DNA of 64,000 bases from DATMER01 sp035556715 (GCA_035556715.1 DATMER010000063.1:1-64000); one strand, 5' to 3'. Counted from the stretch's first letter, positions 1 to 8,873 are shown. Made by a program: numbers and translations. The notes: generated by a model from the sequence alone, not told the origin.

Positions 1-1329
1 CTGATACAGCCAGAGCATGTACGCCGCGCCGAGGACGATACCCGCGGCCGCAACGCCGGCCCAGATCTTGTTCGCCGCGAAGATGCCCTGCAGGATCAGC
101 AGCTCGCCGATGAAGCCGTTCAGCGCCGGCAGCCCGATGGACGACATCGTCATCACCAGGAAGATGGTGGCGTAAACCGGCATGACCTTCGAGAGCCCGC
201 CATATTCTGAAATCTCGCGCGTGTGCCGCCGCTCGTACATCACGCCGACCAGCAGGAAGAGCGCGCCGGTCGAGATGCCGTGGTTGATCTGCTGCACGAT
301 GCTGCCGGTGATGCCGAGGGGGGTCAGCGCGAACATGCCCAGCATCACCATCGCCATGTGGCTCACGCTCGAATAGGCGACCAGCCGCTTCCAGTCTCGC
401 TGCGCCATGGCCACCAGCGCGCCGTAGACGATGCCGATGATCGAAAGCGCCGCCATCCAGGGCAGGAGCTGCACGGTGGCATCAGGCAGGATCGGCAGCG
501 AGAAGCGGACGAAGCCGTAGGTGCCCATCTTGAGCAGGACGCCGGCCAGGATCACCGATCCGGCCGTGGGCGCCTCCACATGGGCGTCCGGCAGCCAGGT
601 GTGGAACGGGAACATCGGCACCTTGATGGCGAAGCTCAGGAAGAAGCCGAGGAAGATCCAGAACTGGAGATCCGGCGGGATCGAGGCGCCGATGTCGTGG
701 AACTGCTCGACCGAGAAGGTCGGCCGATGCCCGAGCCCCGCGTAGCCGAGCAGGCCGGTCGAGTTGTAGAAGTACAGCGCCAGGATGCCGAGCAGCATCA
801 GCACCGAGCCGGCCAGGGTGTAGAGGAAGAACTTGATCGCCGCGTACAGCTTGCGCGGGCCGCCCCAGATGCCGATGAGGAAGTACATCGGCACCAGCAT
901 CACTTCCCAGAAGACGTAGAACAGGAAGAAGTCCAGGGACATGAACACGCCGAGCATGCCCGTCTGGAGGAGGAGCATGAAGATGTAGTACTCCTTCTCG
1001 CGGTGGTGGATCGCGCTCCAGGAGGAGACGAAGGCGAGCACGCCCAGCAGCGTGGTCAGGAGCACCAGGAGCAGCGCCATGCCGTCGATGCCGAAGTGGT
1101 AGTCCACCCCGATGGACGGGATCCACTCGAACGGACCCTCGACGAACTGGAACAGGGCGCCGTCGCGGTCGAACGTGAACCAGAGGGGCAGCGACAGCAG
1201 GAAGTCGAGCATCACCACGCCGGTCGCGTACTTGCGGATGAGCGCCGGGTCCTTCATCCAGAGGATGGGGATGGCGCCGAAGAGCGGCACGTAGCAGAGG
1301 ATGCTCAGGATCGGAAGGTTGTCGAACAT
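1..1329 (-). CDS. nuoM: NADH-quinone oxidoreductase subunit M (C-terminus off window)
   Basis: Antiporter-like membrane subunit of respiratory complex I, which helps couple quinone reduction to proton pumping across the inner membrane. From the ATG at 1329 the frame stays open for 443 codons to the window edge. The family is about 500 residues, so only the C-terminal part is missing. The protein starts MFDNLPILS and is hydrophobic throughout. It carries the family run KVPMFPFHTWLPDAH near 570-635 and HREKEYYIFMLLLQTGM near 960-1015. It lies 15 nt after nuoL, with a purine-rich GAGGGAGAG just before the ATG. It is the last nuo gene visible; nuoN would be expected beyond position 1. Identification is secure. 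Confidence 0.95.
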   Translation of the reverse strand, partial: MFDNLPILSILCYVPLFGAIPILWMKDPALIRKYATGVVMLDFLLSLPLWFTFDRDGALFQFVEGPFEWIPSIGVDYHFGIDGMALLLVLLTTLLGVLAFVSSWSAIHHREKEYYIFMLLLQTGMLGVFMSLDFFLFYVFWEVMLVPMYFLIGIWGGPRKLYAAIKFFLYTLAGSVLMLLGILALYFYNSTGLLGYAGLGHRPTFSVEQFHDIGASIPPDLQFWIFLGFFLSFAIKVPMFPFHTWLPDAHVEAPTAGSVILAGVLLKMGTYGFVRFSLPILPDATVQLLPWMAALSIIGIVYGALVAMAQRDWKRLVAYSSVSHMAMVMLGMFALTPLGITGSIVQQINHGISTGALFLLVGVMYERRHTREISEYGGLSKVMPVYATIFLVMTMSSIGLPALNGFIGELLILQGIFAANKIWAGVAAAGIVLGAAYMLWLYQ

Positions 1330-1344
1330 GTCTCTCCCTCTAGC

Positions 1345-3417
1345 TCATCTCATCCGCAGCAGCAGGAAGGCGCAGACCAGGGCAAACATGCCCGCGGCGA
1401 GCACCAGCGCGTAGTTGGAAACGAACCCGGTCTGGATGCGCCGGAGCTGGCGCGAGCCCCAGGCCAGGGTGTTGCCCACTCCATTGACCAGGCCGTCGAC
1501 CACGAACTTGTCGAACAGGCCGGAGAGCAGGGACAGGAACTCGACCGTGACGTTGCGCGTGCCGTTGACCAGCACGCCGTCGATGAACCCGGCGTCGAAC
1601 TGGAAGAGCCTGCGGCAGGCCGCCCAGAAGCCGCGCACGACCGTGGCGTCGTAGAGCTCGTCCACGTAGTACTTGTTGGCGAGCGTCCGCTGCACGGCCG
1701 GCAGGCGCGCCTCAAAAGCCTGGTCCGTGGACAGCCCGCGCTCCCCGCCGTAGATCCGGCGCGCGATCAGCCAGCCGCCGAAGGCGATGGCGAGGGCGAC
1801 GCCGAGGAGCCCCCACTCCAGCGCGGGGGACACGTGATGCGCCTCGTGCGGTCCGACCACCGGCTGGAGGAAATGGCCGAACACGTTCTCGGGCAGGAAG
1901 CCGAACGTGAGGAGCTTCGGGATTCCCACGAAGCCCGCCAGCACGGCCCCGACCGCCAGGACGTAAAGCGGACCGGTCATGATCGGCGGCGACTCGTGGA
2001 GGTGGTGCTCCTGCTCGTGCGTGCCCCGGAAACGGCCTTCGAACGTCAGGTAGTACGAGCGGAACATGTACACCGCAGTCAGGGCCGCGGTCAGGATTCC
2101 GACCGTCCACAGGATCCAGTGGTGGCCCGCCGCCGCGTTATGCAGGATCTCGTCCTTGCTGAAGAACCCGGCCAGCGGCGGGATGCCGGCGATGGCGAGC
2201 GCGCCGATGAAGTAGGTGCGGCTCGTGTGCGGAAGGTGCTTCTTGAGCCCGCCCATCTTCCGCATGTCCTGCTCGCCGCCCATGGCGTGGATCACCGAGC
2301 CCGAACCGAGGAAGAGCAGTGCCTTGAAGAAGGCGTGGGTCATGACGTGGAAGATCGCCGCCGTGTACGCGCCCAGGCCCGCGGCCAGGAACATGTAGCC
2401 GAGCTGCGACACGGTCGAGTAGGCCAGCACCTTCTTGATGTCGTTCTGCGCGATGGCAATCGTGGCGGCGAAGAGCGCCGTGGCCGCGCCGATGATGGCC
2501 ACGACCGCCGAGACCTCGCCCGCGAGCTCATAGATCGCGTTGGAGCGCACCACCATGTAGACGCCGGCCGTGACCATGGTGGCCGCGTGGATCAGGGCCG
2601 AAACCGGGGTCGGGCCGGCCATGGCGTCGGGCAGCCAGACGTAGAGCGGGAGCTGCGCGCTCTTGCCGGTGGCGCCGATGAACAGACAGAGCGCGATGAA
2701 CCCGGCGAGAGAAAGGCCGATCCACGACGCCCCCGTCATCAGCGGCTCGTTCGCTTCGATCGCCGGGAACAGCTCGGTGTACTTGACCGTGCCGAAGGTC
2801 GAGATCAGGGCGAACACGCCGATCACGAAGGCGAAGTCGCCGATGCGGTTGACGATGAACGCCTTGCGTCCGGCGTAGGGCGGGAACTCCTCCTTGAAGT
2901 AAAAACCGATCAGCAGGTAGGAGCAGAGGCCCACCCCCTCCCAGCCCACGAACATGACCGCGTAGTTGTTGCCGAGGATCAGCAGCAGCATGGCGCCCAT
3001 GAACAGGTTGAGATAGGTGAAGTAGCGCTGGAACCCCTCCTCGTGAGCCATGTAGCCCGCCGAGTAGAGGTGGATCAGGAAGCCCACGAACGTCACCACG
3101 CACAGCATCACGCACGAGAGCGGATCGATCAGGAAGCCGAACGGGACGTTGAAGTCCTTCACCCCCTCGACCACCGTGTGGATCGGGCCGGCGGGCATCC
3201 AGACGTAATAGTCCTTCTCGAAGGGCTGTCCGCCGGCGTAGGCCGGGTCGCCTGTGTAGTCGAGGATGATCCCGATGGCGAGGGCCGCGGCGATGCCGGT
3301 CACCGCGCAGGCGATGCCCGCCACCGCCTTCTTGTTGATCCGCCCCTTGAGCAGGACGCCGTTGAGCAGTGCGCCCACGAAGGGGAGGAGCGGGATGAGC
3401 CAGACGTAATCTTTCAT
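1345..3417 (-). CDS. nuoL: NADH-quinone oxidoreductase subunit L
   Basis: Largest antiporter-like membrane subunit of complex I (690 aa; E. coli about 613). It forms the distal end of the membrane arm and carries the long lateral helix in known structures. Visible family signatures include FVGWEGVGLCSYLLIGFY, the proton-channel run LPLYVWLPDAMAGPTPVSA, then HAATMVTAGVYMVVR and the NDIKKVLAYSTVSQLGYM segment. Many transmembrane helices are evident. The start ATG (3415-3417) overlaps the nuoK TGA in an ATGA arrangement, implying translational coupling. The extra length is mainly in the C-terminal third after the core antiporter domain. Identification is secure. Confidence 0.97.
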   Translation of the reverse strand: MKDYVWLIPLLPFVGALLNGVLLKGRINKKAVAGIACAVTGIAAALAIGIILDYTGDPAYAGGQPFEKDYYVWMPAGPIHTVVEGVKDFNVPFGFLIDPLSCVMLCVVTFVGFLIHLYSAGYMAHEEGFQRYFTYLNLFMGAMLLLILGNNYAVMFVGWEGVGLCSYLLIGFYFKEEFPPYAGRKAFIVNRIGDFAFVIGVFALISTFGTVKYTELFPAIEANEPLMTGASWIGLSLAGFIALCLFIGATGKSAQLPLYVWLPDAMAGPTPVSALIHAATMVTAGVYMVVRSNAIYELAGEVSAVVAIIGAATALFAATIAIAQNDIKKVLAYSTVSQLGYMFLAAGLGAYTAAIFHVMTHAFFKALLFLGSGSVIHAMGGEQDMRKMGGLKKHLPHTSRTYFIGALAIAGIPPLAGFFSKDEILHNAAAGHHWILWTVGILTAALTAVYMFRSYYLTFEGRFRGTHEQEHHLHESPPIMTGPLYVLAVGAVLAGFVGIPKLLTFGFLPENVFGHFLQPVVGPHEAHHVSPALEWGLLGVALAIAFGGWLIARRIYGGERGLSTDQAFEARLPAVQRTLANKYYVDELYDATVVRGFWAACRRLFQFDAGFIDGVLVNGTRNVTVEFLSLLSGLFDKFVVDGLVNGVGNTLAWGSRQLRRIQTGFVSNYALVLAAGMFALVCAFLLLRMR

Positions 3418-3722
3418 CCCCGTAGCTCCGTGGCCTCGTCGAGCTGAGTGGTCTCGCGCAGGCGGAACAGGGCGATCAGGATCCCCAGGCCCACGGCCGC
3501 CTCGCCCGCCGCGACGGTGATCGTGAAGACCGCGAAGATCTGGCCGGTCAGGTCGGAAAGCTGGTAGGAGAACGCGATCAGGTTCAGGTTGACCGAGTTC
3601 AGGACCAGCTCGATCGACATCAGCACGGTGATCATGTTCCGCCGCGCCGCGATGCCGAACAGGCCGATGGTGAAGAGCACGAAGCTCAGCACCAGGTAGT
3701 GCGTGGTGGTCACTTCAAGCAT
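3414..3722 (-). CDS. nuoK: NADH-quinone oxidoreductase subunit K
   Basis: Small membrane subunit of complex I (102 aa, usual size about 100), with three hydrophobic helices. It begins MLEVTTTHYLVLSFVLF. The two membrane glutamates important for proton transfer in the family are present: E38 in LMSIELVLNSVNLN and E74 in VAAGEAAVGLGI. The ATG at 3720-3722 shares one base with the TAA of nuoJ (TAATG). The gene's own TGA overlaps the nuoL ATG, so J, K and L are tightly coupled. The frame is open much further upstream, but the ATG at 3722 gives the canonical N-terminus. Identification is secure. Confidence 0.97.
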   Translation of the reverse strand: MLEVTTTHYLVLSFVLFTIGLFGIAARRNMITVLMSIELVLNSVNLNLIAFSYQLSDLTGQIFAVFTITVAAGEAAVGLGILIALFRLRETTQLDEATELRG

Positions 3723-4255
3723 TACTGCCTCCTCCCCAGGACCACGGCGCCGATCATCGCGATCAGCAGGAAGATCGAAGCGATCTCGAACGGCAGCAGG
3801 TGGCGGGTGAACAGCGCCCAGGCCACGGCCTGCGAGTTGCCGAGATCCTCTCCGTCGGCCATCGTGAAGGTCTCCGGCCGCGTGAAGGGCTGGTCGAACT
3901 CGACCTGCAGGAAGAACCATCCGAAGAAGCCCATCAGCAGCAAGGCGAGCACGATCACCACGGGCGATTGCCCGGCGAACTTCCGCACCTCGGGCAGCCG
4001 GTGGAGGTTGATCAGCATGATGACGAACAGGAACAGCACCATGATGCCGCCGCCGTAGACGAAGATCTGGACGATGGCCACGAACTCGGCGTGGCGCAGC
4101 AGGAAGAGCACCGCCACGCACAGGAACGAGGTCAGCAGCGAGATCGCGCCGTACATCGGGTTCCGCATCAGCACCACGCACAGGGCCGACACCACGGCCA
4201 GCGAGGCGAAGACGAAGAAGAGGATCGACGGGCCGTTGGCCACTAAGGCTTCCAC
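3722..4255 (-). CDS. nuoJ: NADH-quinone oxidoreductase subunit J
   Basis: Membrane subunit J of complex I (177 aa), five hydrophobic helices. Family signatures are visible: RNPMYGAISLLTSFLCVAVLFLL and the following AEFVAIVQIFVYGGGIMVLFLFVIML, the pi-bulge helix region in known structures. The start is GTG (4253-4255), placed immediately after the in-frame TAA of nuoI (4256-4258). No earlier start is possible because the two genes share a frame separated only by that stop. Its TAA overlaps the nuoK ATG by one base. Identification is secure; the GTG start is forced by the sequence. Confidence 0.95.
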   Translation of the reverse strand: MEALVANGPSILFFVFASLAVVSALCVVLMRNPMYGAISLLTSFLCVAVLFLLRHAEFVAIVQIFVYGGGIMVLFLFVIMLINLHRLPEVRKFAGQSPVVIVLALLLMGFFGWFFLQVEFDQPFTRPETFTMADGEDLGNSQAVAWALFTRHLLPFEIASIFLLIAMIGAVVLGRRQ

Positions 4256-4735
4256 TTAGGCGATCTCCTCGTCCGTGTAGGCCGGCCGCACCTTCCACTC
4301 CTGCAGCTCGTCCATGTCCACATACAGGTTCGACCAGCGGTCGTAGGAGGCGAGCTCGTAGGTCTTGGTCGTGAGCCAGATCGACTTGGGCTCGGTCGGG
4401 CAGCCCTCCTCGCACAGGCCGCAGAACATGCAGCGCTGCACGTCGATGTCGAACCGGTCCAGGACCTTCTCCTTCTTGTTCGTCTCCGGGTTCACCTCCT
4501 GGTGCCAGTCGATGTAGATGATGTCGATCGGGCAGTCCTTGGCGCAGATGGTGCACTTGATGCACCGGTCCTCGTCCAGGCGAAACATGCCGCGGAACCG
4601 GTGCGCGGGCTCCCAGCGCTCCTCCGGATACTGGATCGTCACCTTCTTCTTGAACATGTTCCTGCCGGTGATCGTAAGGCCGGCGACCAGGTCCCAGAGT
4701 ATGAAATTCTTGAGGAAGCGCGTGATCGCAGACAT
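4256..4735 (-). CDS. nuoI: NADH-quinone oxidoreductase subunit I (2x 4Fe-4S)
   Basis: Peripheral-arm subunit of complex I carrying clusters N6a and N6b in the electron path to quinone (159 aa). Two ferredoxin motifs are visible: CIKCTICAKDCP, with Cys at 58, 61, 64 and 68, and CMFCGLCEEGCP, with Cys at 102, 105, 108 and 112. All eight ligands are present. The N-terminus carries an amphipathic membrane-surface helix ending in GLTITGRNMF, as in the family. The ATG at 4733-4735 was chosen because the protein then starts MSAITRFLKN, the usual NuoI beginning; the frame is open further upstream through nuoH. It lies 5 nt after the nuoH stop. Identification is secure. Confidence 0.97.
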   Translation of the reverse strand: MSAITRFLKNFILWDLVAGLTITGRNMFKKKVTIQYPEERWEPAHRFRGMFRLDEDRCIKCTICAKDCPIDIIYIDWHQEVNPETNKKEKVLDRFDIDVQRCMFCGLCEEGCPTEPKSIWLTTKTYELASYDRWSNLYVDMDELQEWKVRPAYTDEEIA

Positions 4736-4740
4736 GAAAC

Positions 4741-5799
4741 TCACCCCCGGTAGAGGAGCCAGAGCTTGATCGCGGCGGTGATGGCAATGTTCGCCAGCGC
4801 GAGCGGGATCATCCACTTCCAGCCCAGGTCCATGAGCTGGTCGAAGCGGTAGCGCGGGAACGTGCCGCGGAACCAGATGTAGACGAACAGGAACGCGAAG
4901 ACCTTGAGCGAGAACCAGATGACGCCGGGCACTACGCCGAGGAACGGGAGCGCGTTCGGGAACGGGGGCAGCCAGCCGCCGAGGAACAGCGTCACGGCCA
5001 CCGCCGAGACGACGATCATGTTCGCGTACTCGCCCAGGAAGAACAGGGCGAAGCGCATGCCGCTGTACTCGGTGTGGAAGCCGGCAACCAGCTCGGACTC
5101 GGCCTCGGGCAGGTCGAACGGGTTGCGGTTCGACTCCGCCACGCCCGCCACCAGGTAGATGAAGAAGCCGACGATCTGGGGGAAGACGAACCACACCCCC
5201 ATATCCCGCTGCGCCTCGACGATCCCGACCAGCGACATGGTGCCGGCGAGCATGAGGGCGGGGACGAGTGAGAGACCCTGCGGCACCTCGTAGGAGATCA
5301 TCTGCGCGGCCGAGCGCAGGCCGCCCATGAGCGAGAACTTGTTGTTCGACGCCCAGCCGCCGATGATCAGGCCATAGACGCCGATCGTGGCGAGCGCGAT
5401 CACGAACAGCGCGCCCGCGTTGATGTCGGTGATGAACCAGTTCAGGCCCTCCTGGGTGGTGGCCTCCGGTCCGAAGGGGACGACGGCGAAGATGATGAAC
5501 GCCGGCCCCACGACCAGACAGGGGGCGAGCACGAACGCCCACTTGACCGCCTGGTTGGGGATGTTGTCTCCCTTGACCAGCAGCTTCATCACGTCGGCGA
5601 TGGGCTGCAGGATGCCCCACGGTCCCACGCGGTTCGGACCGACGCGGGCCTGCATGTAGCCCAGGATCTTGCGCTCGGCCAGCACCAGGTAGGTGATGAG
5701 CGGCAGGACCCCCAGGAACAGGAGGGCCATGATCTTGATCGCCGGAGAGAAGGCGTACTCGAAAAGGAACGGACCGAAGAACTCGCGGATCGCATCCAT
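4741..5799 (-). CDS. nuoH: NADH-quinone oxidoreductase subunit H
   Basis: Membrane subunit H (352 aa), which forms the quinone chamber at the junction between the peripheral and membrane arms. Signatures include YMQARVGPNRVGPWGILQPIAD in the N-terminal third, and the loop EAESELVAGFHTEYSGMRFALFFLGEYAN, rich in conserved acidic residues. About eight hydrophobic helices are evident. The ATG at 5797-5799 lies one base after the nuoD stop. In canonical 14-gene operons nuoEFG separate nuoD from nuoH; here H follows D directly. Identification is secure. Confidence 0.97.
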   Translation of the reverse strand: MDAIREFFGPFLFEYAFSPAIKIMALLFLGVLPLITYLVLAERKILGYMQARVGPNRVGPWGILQPIADVMKLLVKGDNIPNQAVKWAFVLAPCLVVGPAFIIFAVVPFGPEATTQEGLNWFITDINAGALFVIALATIGVYGLIIGGWASNNKFSLMGGLRSAAQMISYEVPQGLSLVPALMLAGTMSLVGIVEAQRDMGVWFVFPQIVGFFIYLVAGVAESNRNPFDLPEAESELVAGFHTEYSGMRFALFFLGEYANMIVVSAVAVTLFLGGWLPPFPNALPFLGVVPGVIWFSLKVFAFLFVYIWFRGTFPRYRFDQLMDLGWKWMIPLALANIAITAAIKLWLLYRG

Positions 5800-5800
5800 C

Positions 5801-6961
5801 TCAGCGGTCGACCTCCCCGAGCACGATGTCGGTGGTGCCGATCAGGGCCACGAGATCGGCGAGCAGGTGTCCCTGGGTCAGCTCCGGCAGCGACTGCAGG
5901 TTGATGAACGAGGGCGCCCGGACGTGGCAGCGGTAGGGGTTCGGGGTGCCGTCGCCGACGATGTAGAAGCCGATCTCGCCTTTGGGTCCCTCGATACCGT
6001 GGTAGACCTCGGTTTCCTTGCCGGCTTTCAACACGCGCTGCCGCTTGGCCATGATCGGCCCCTCGGGGAGCTTGTCCAGGCACTGGGCGATGATGCGGTT
6101 GGACTGCCGCATCTCTTCCATGCGCACGATGTAGCGGTCGTAGGTGTCGCCGTTGTGGCGCACCGGGACCTCGAAGTCCACCTCGCCGTACGCCTCGTAG
6201 GGCATGGCCTTGCGCATGTCCCATCCGATGCCGCTGCCGCGCAGCATCGGGCCGGTGATGCCGTAGTCGATCGCCACGGCCGGGGGCAGGATTCCGATGC
6301 CGACGGTGCGCAGCTTCCAGATGCGGTTGTTGGTGAGCAGCCCCTCGTACTCGTCGACCGCGGCGGGGAACAGCTCGACCAGCTCGCGGCACTTGTCGGT
6401 CCAGCCCACGGGCAGGTCATGCGGCAGGCCGCCGGGACGCATGCAATTGAGGGTCAGCCGGGCACCGCAGAACTGCTCGAAGAGGTCGAGGACCAGCTCG
6501 CGCTCGCGGAAGCAGTAGAAGAACGGCGTCATGGCGCCGATGTCGATGGCATGGGTGGCGAGCCAGAGCAGGTGCGAGGAGATGCGCTGCAGCTCGCAGA
6601 GGATCGTCCGGATGTAGCGCGCCCGCGGCGGGATCACGAGCCCGACCAGCTTCTCCACCGCTCCGACGTACGCCAGGTTGTTGGTGGCCGCGGCCACGTA
6701 ATCCATGCGGTCGGTGTGGGGGACGTTCTGGAAGAACGGGTGGAGCTCGAAGAGCTTCTCGGTGCCACGGTGGAGATAGCCGATGATCGGATAACAGTAG
6801 GTGATGCGCTCGCCGTCGACCCTGAGCTTCAGGCGGAGCACGCCGTGGGTGGACGGGTGCTGGGGACCGAAGTTGAGCTCCATCTCCTCGCCCTTGGCGA
6901 AGAGGGCGTCGCTCATCAGCGTCTCGGGCGGCGCGAACGGGCTCTGCATCGGATCAGTCAT
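5801..6961 (-). CDS. nuoD: NADH-quinone oxidoreductase subunit D (49 kDa)
   Basis: Peripheral-arm subunit related to [NiFe]-hydrogenase large subunits, which contributes to the quinone site near cluster N2 (386 aa). The diagnostic run ELNFGPQHPSTHGVLRLKL is near residue 30, followed by GYLHRGTEKLFE and NVPHTDRMDYVAA, and later SHLLWLATHAIDIGAMTPFF. The C-terminus ends in IVLGEVDR, as is typical. The ATG at 6961 lies 24 nt downstream of nuoC. NuoD homologues are the arginine-methylation target of eukaryotic NDUFAF7, and a midA/NDUFAF7 homologue lies 10 kb away. Identification is secure. Confidence 0.97.
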   Translation of the reverse strand: MTDPMQSPFAPPETLMSDALFAKGEEMELNFGPQHPSTHGVLRLKLRVDGERITYCYPIIGYLHRGTEKLFELHPFFQNVPHTDRMDYVAAATNNLAYVGAVEKLVGLVIPPRARYIRTILCELQRISSHLLWLATHAIDIGAMTPFFYCFRERELVLDLFEQFCGARLTLNCMRPGGLPHDLPVGWTDKCRELVELFPAAVDEYEGLLTNNRIWKLRTVGIGILPPAVAIDYGITGPMLRGSGIGWDMRKAMPYEAYGEVDFEVPVRHNGDTYDRYIVRMEEMRQSNRIIAQCLDKLPEGPIMAKRQRVLKAGKETEVYHGIEGPKGEIGFYIVGDGTPNPYRCHVRAPSFINLQSLPELTQGHLLADLVALIGTTDIVLGEVDR

Positions 6962-6985
6962 TTCATTTTCCCTGCTGAGGGCTCC

Positions 6986-8005
6986 CTAACTCGGCTCCGG
7001 AGGGGCAGGCTTGGTTCCCGCGGGGGGAATGCTCGGGGTCGGCGGCTCGGGAGGCTTGGCCGGCTTCCAGCCGGTGCCTGTGCCTGCGACCGGGCCGGCC
7101 GTCTCCTGGTAGTACTCGGGATAGATGGCGCTGCCGGTGTCGATCCCCTCGACCGGGAAATCCTTGCGCAACGGGAAGCCGTTGAACCCCTCCCAGAGGA
7201 GGATGCGGGTCATGTCCGGGTGTCCCTCGAAGCGGACGCCATACATGTCGTAGGTCTCGCGCTCCAGCCAGTTGGCGGCGCGAAACACGCCGGAAATGCT
7301 GGGCACCGTCGTGGCCTCGTCCGTGGAGACCTTGAGGCGGATTCGCCGGTTCGCCTCGAAGCTGTGCAGGTGGTAGACCACGTCGAAGCGCGGCTCCCGC
7401 TTGGGATAGTCGGCGCCGCAGAGGTCGATCAGGTAGGTGAACTTGTGCCGGCTCTTGAGCGAGGCGGCCACCTGGGCGATGGCGTCGCGCCGCACCTGGA
7501 GGGTGAGGTCGCCCGCGAAGCTCCGGGCCGACTCGACGGCATCCCCGAGCTCCTCCTTGATGGCGACCGCCAGCGGGTCGTTGGAGCCGTCCCGCCAATC
7601 GGGCGCGACGGGGTCCTTCTCCCAGACCGGCTTGTTCGGGTCTTCCTCGTGCTTGGGCTTGGCCGGGGCAGCCGGCTTGTCACCGGCGGGAGCGGGAGCT
7701 GCTCCTCCGGCCGCCGCCTTGGCGGCCTTGGCCGCGGCAGCCTTCTCGAGGGCCGCAGCCTTGAGAGCGGCCTTCTCTTCGTCCGAGAGCGGCTTCTTCT
7801 CTCCCGGAGCGGGAGCCGTCTTGGCAGTATCGGCGATATCGGCCGGCTGCTGGACCGCTCCGGCGTTGGCTTCGCCGCCAGCGGCGGTCGCTGCGGCATT
7901 GACCGCCTCCGCCTTCGCCTCGGCAGCCTCCTTCTGAGCCGCCGCCTCCTCGGTGGGAGCGGCGGGCGGCTGGCCCTCGGGAGTCTTGTCCTGCTCGTCG
8001 CTCAC
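6986..8005 (-). CDS. nuoC: NADH-quinone oxidoreductase subunit C with long Ala/Pro/Lys-rich N-terminal extension
   Basis: Complex I 30-kDa subunit. The family core occupies roughly residues 140-300 and ends with the signature ANWLERETYDMYGVRFEGHPD and RKDFPVEG. The start is taken as GTG (8003-8005), which overlaps the nuoB TGA as GTGA; the open frame further upstream runs antisense-like through nuoB and is not credible. This gives 339 aa, against about 150-200 for stand-alone NuoC. The surplus is an N-terminal region of about 125 residues with repeated EAAAQKEAAEAKAEA and KAAAAKAAKAAAGG stretches, plus a proline-rich C-terminal tail. Both look disordered. The core assignment is secure; the role of the extension is unknown. 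Confidence 0.93.
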   Translation of the reverse strand: MSDEQDKTPEGQPPAAPTEEAAAQKEAAEAKAEAVNAAATAAGGEANAGAVQQPADIADTAKTAPAPGEKKPLSDEEKAALKAAALEKAAAAKAAKAAAGGAAPAPAGDKPAAPAKPKHEEDPNKPVWEKDPVAPDWRDGSNDPLAVAIKEELGDAVESARSFAGDLTLQVRRDAIAQVAASLKSRHKFTYLIDLCGADYPKREPRFDVVYHLHSFEANRRIRLKVSTDEATTVPSISGVFRAANWLERETYDMYGVRFEGHPDMTRILLWEGFNGFPLRKDFPVEGIDTGSAIYPEYYQETAGPVAGTGTGWKPAKPPEPPTPSIPPAGTKPAPPEPS

Positions 8006-8526
8006 GGGCGCCCTCCCTCCCCGGTGAAGACTACGCCGGCCTCGGACGTGGTCTGGCGGGAACGGCTCATGCGGTCGATCTTGCGCTGCAGGTGGAGGAG
8101 GCCCCACATCAGGGCTTCAGGCCGCGGCGGGCATCCGGGCACGTAGACGTCGACGGGGATGACCCGGTCGACGCCCTGGGTGACGGCATAGGTGCGGTAC
8201 GGTCCGCCGCAGGTGGCGCAGGCGCCCATGGCGAGGGCCCACTTGGGCTCGGGCATCTGGTCCCAGAGGCGGCGCACGATGGGCGCCATCTTCTCGGTGA
8301 CCGTGCCGGCGACGATCATCAGGTCGCTCTGGCGGGGCGTGGCGCGGAAGACCTCGGCGCCGAAGCGGGACATGTCGTGGCGCGGGTCGAGCACGGCCAT
8401 CATCTCGATGGCGCAGCAGGCCAGGCCGAACTGCATGGGCCAGATCGCCGAGCGGCGGGCCCAGTTGAAGATCTTGTCGTAGGTCGTGGTGAGGACGTTG
8501 GCCTCGTTGCTGTCCATCAAGCCCAT
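8002..8526 (-). CDS. nuoB: NADH-quinone oxidoreductase subunit B (cluster N2)
   Basis: Peripheral subunit carrying the terminal 4Fe-4S cluster N2 that reduces quinone (174 aa). The ligands are C37 and C38 in FGLACCAIEM, C103 in MGACATCGG and C132 in VYVPGCPPRPEAL. The spacings of 65 and 29 residues match the E. coli subunit. Two starts are possible: ATG at 8526, or the ATG at 8517 that overlaps the nuoA stop as TGATG. The downstream one would remove only three residues and fits the tight coupling elsewhere in this operon. The gene sits second in the operon and its stop overlaps the nuoC start. Identification is secure. Confidence 0.97.
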   Translation of the reverse strand: MGLMDSNEANVLTTTYDKIFNWARRSAIWPMQFGLACCAIEMMAVLDPRHDMSRFGAEVFRATPRQSDLMIVAGTVTEKMAPIVRRLWDQMPEPKWALAMGACATCGGPYRTYAVTQGVDRVIPVDVYVPGCPPRPEALMWGLLHLQRKIDRMSRSRQTTSEAGVVFTGEGGRP

Positions 8527-8873
8527 TTCAAGGCCCCCCGATTCCAGATGTAGACATACCCGACGATCAGGATGACCAGGAAGACCATCATCTCGATGAA
8601 CCCGAAGAGCGCCAGCTTGTCGAACATGACCGCCCAGGGGTAGAGGAAGACGGTCTCGACGTCGAAGATGACGAAGAGGACGGCGATCAGGTAGTAGCGG
8701 ATGGAGAACCGGTGGTCATGGGCATAGGTCTCCGGCTCGTTGCCGCACTCGTAGGGGTCGCGGTTCGTAGTCGGGCTGCCGACATGCCGGAGGAGGCGAG
8801 CCGCGAGCAGGGTCACGACCAGGAAGCCGATCGCGACCAGCGTGAATATGAGGATGGGCAGGTAGCTCTCCAT
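8517..8873 (-). CDS. nuoA: NADH-quinone oxidoreductase subunit A
   Basis: First gene of the nuo operon; a small three-helix membrane subunit next to the quinone channel (118 aa). The conserved loop RDPYECGNEP and the helix run FVIFDVETVFLYPWAV are both present. A strong Shine-Dalgarno AGGAGGTGA (8883-8891) lies nine bases before the ATG. A consensus-like promoter lies about 50 bp upstream. Divergent to it, at 9013, starts an unrelated plus-strand gene. Identification is secure. Confidence 0.97.
   Translation of the reverse strand: MESYLPILIFTLVAIGFLVVTLLAARLLRHVGSPTTNRDPYECGNEPETYAHDHRFSIRYYLIAVLFVIFDVETVFLYPWAVMFDKLALFGFIEMMVFLVILIVGYVYIWNRGALKWA

Noticed and set aside
223..3447. Long plus-strand open frame opposite nuoL/nuoM (over 1000 codons)
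   Set aside because: Translation is His/Arg/Glu/Gln-rich low complexity, the usual antisense shadow of GC-rich membrane-protein genes; the minus strand has clear nuo genes.
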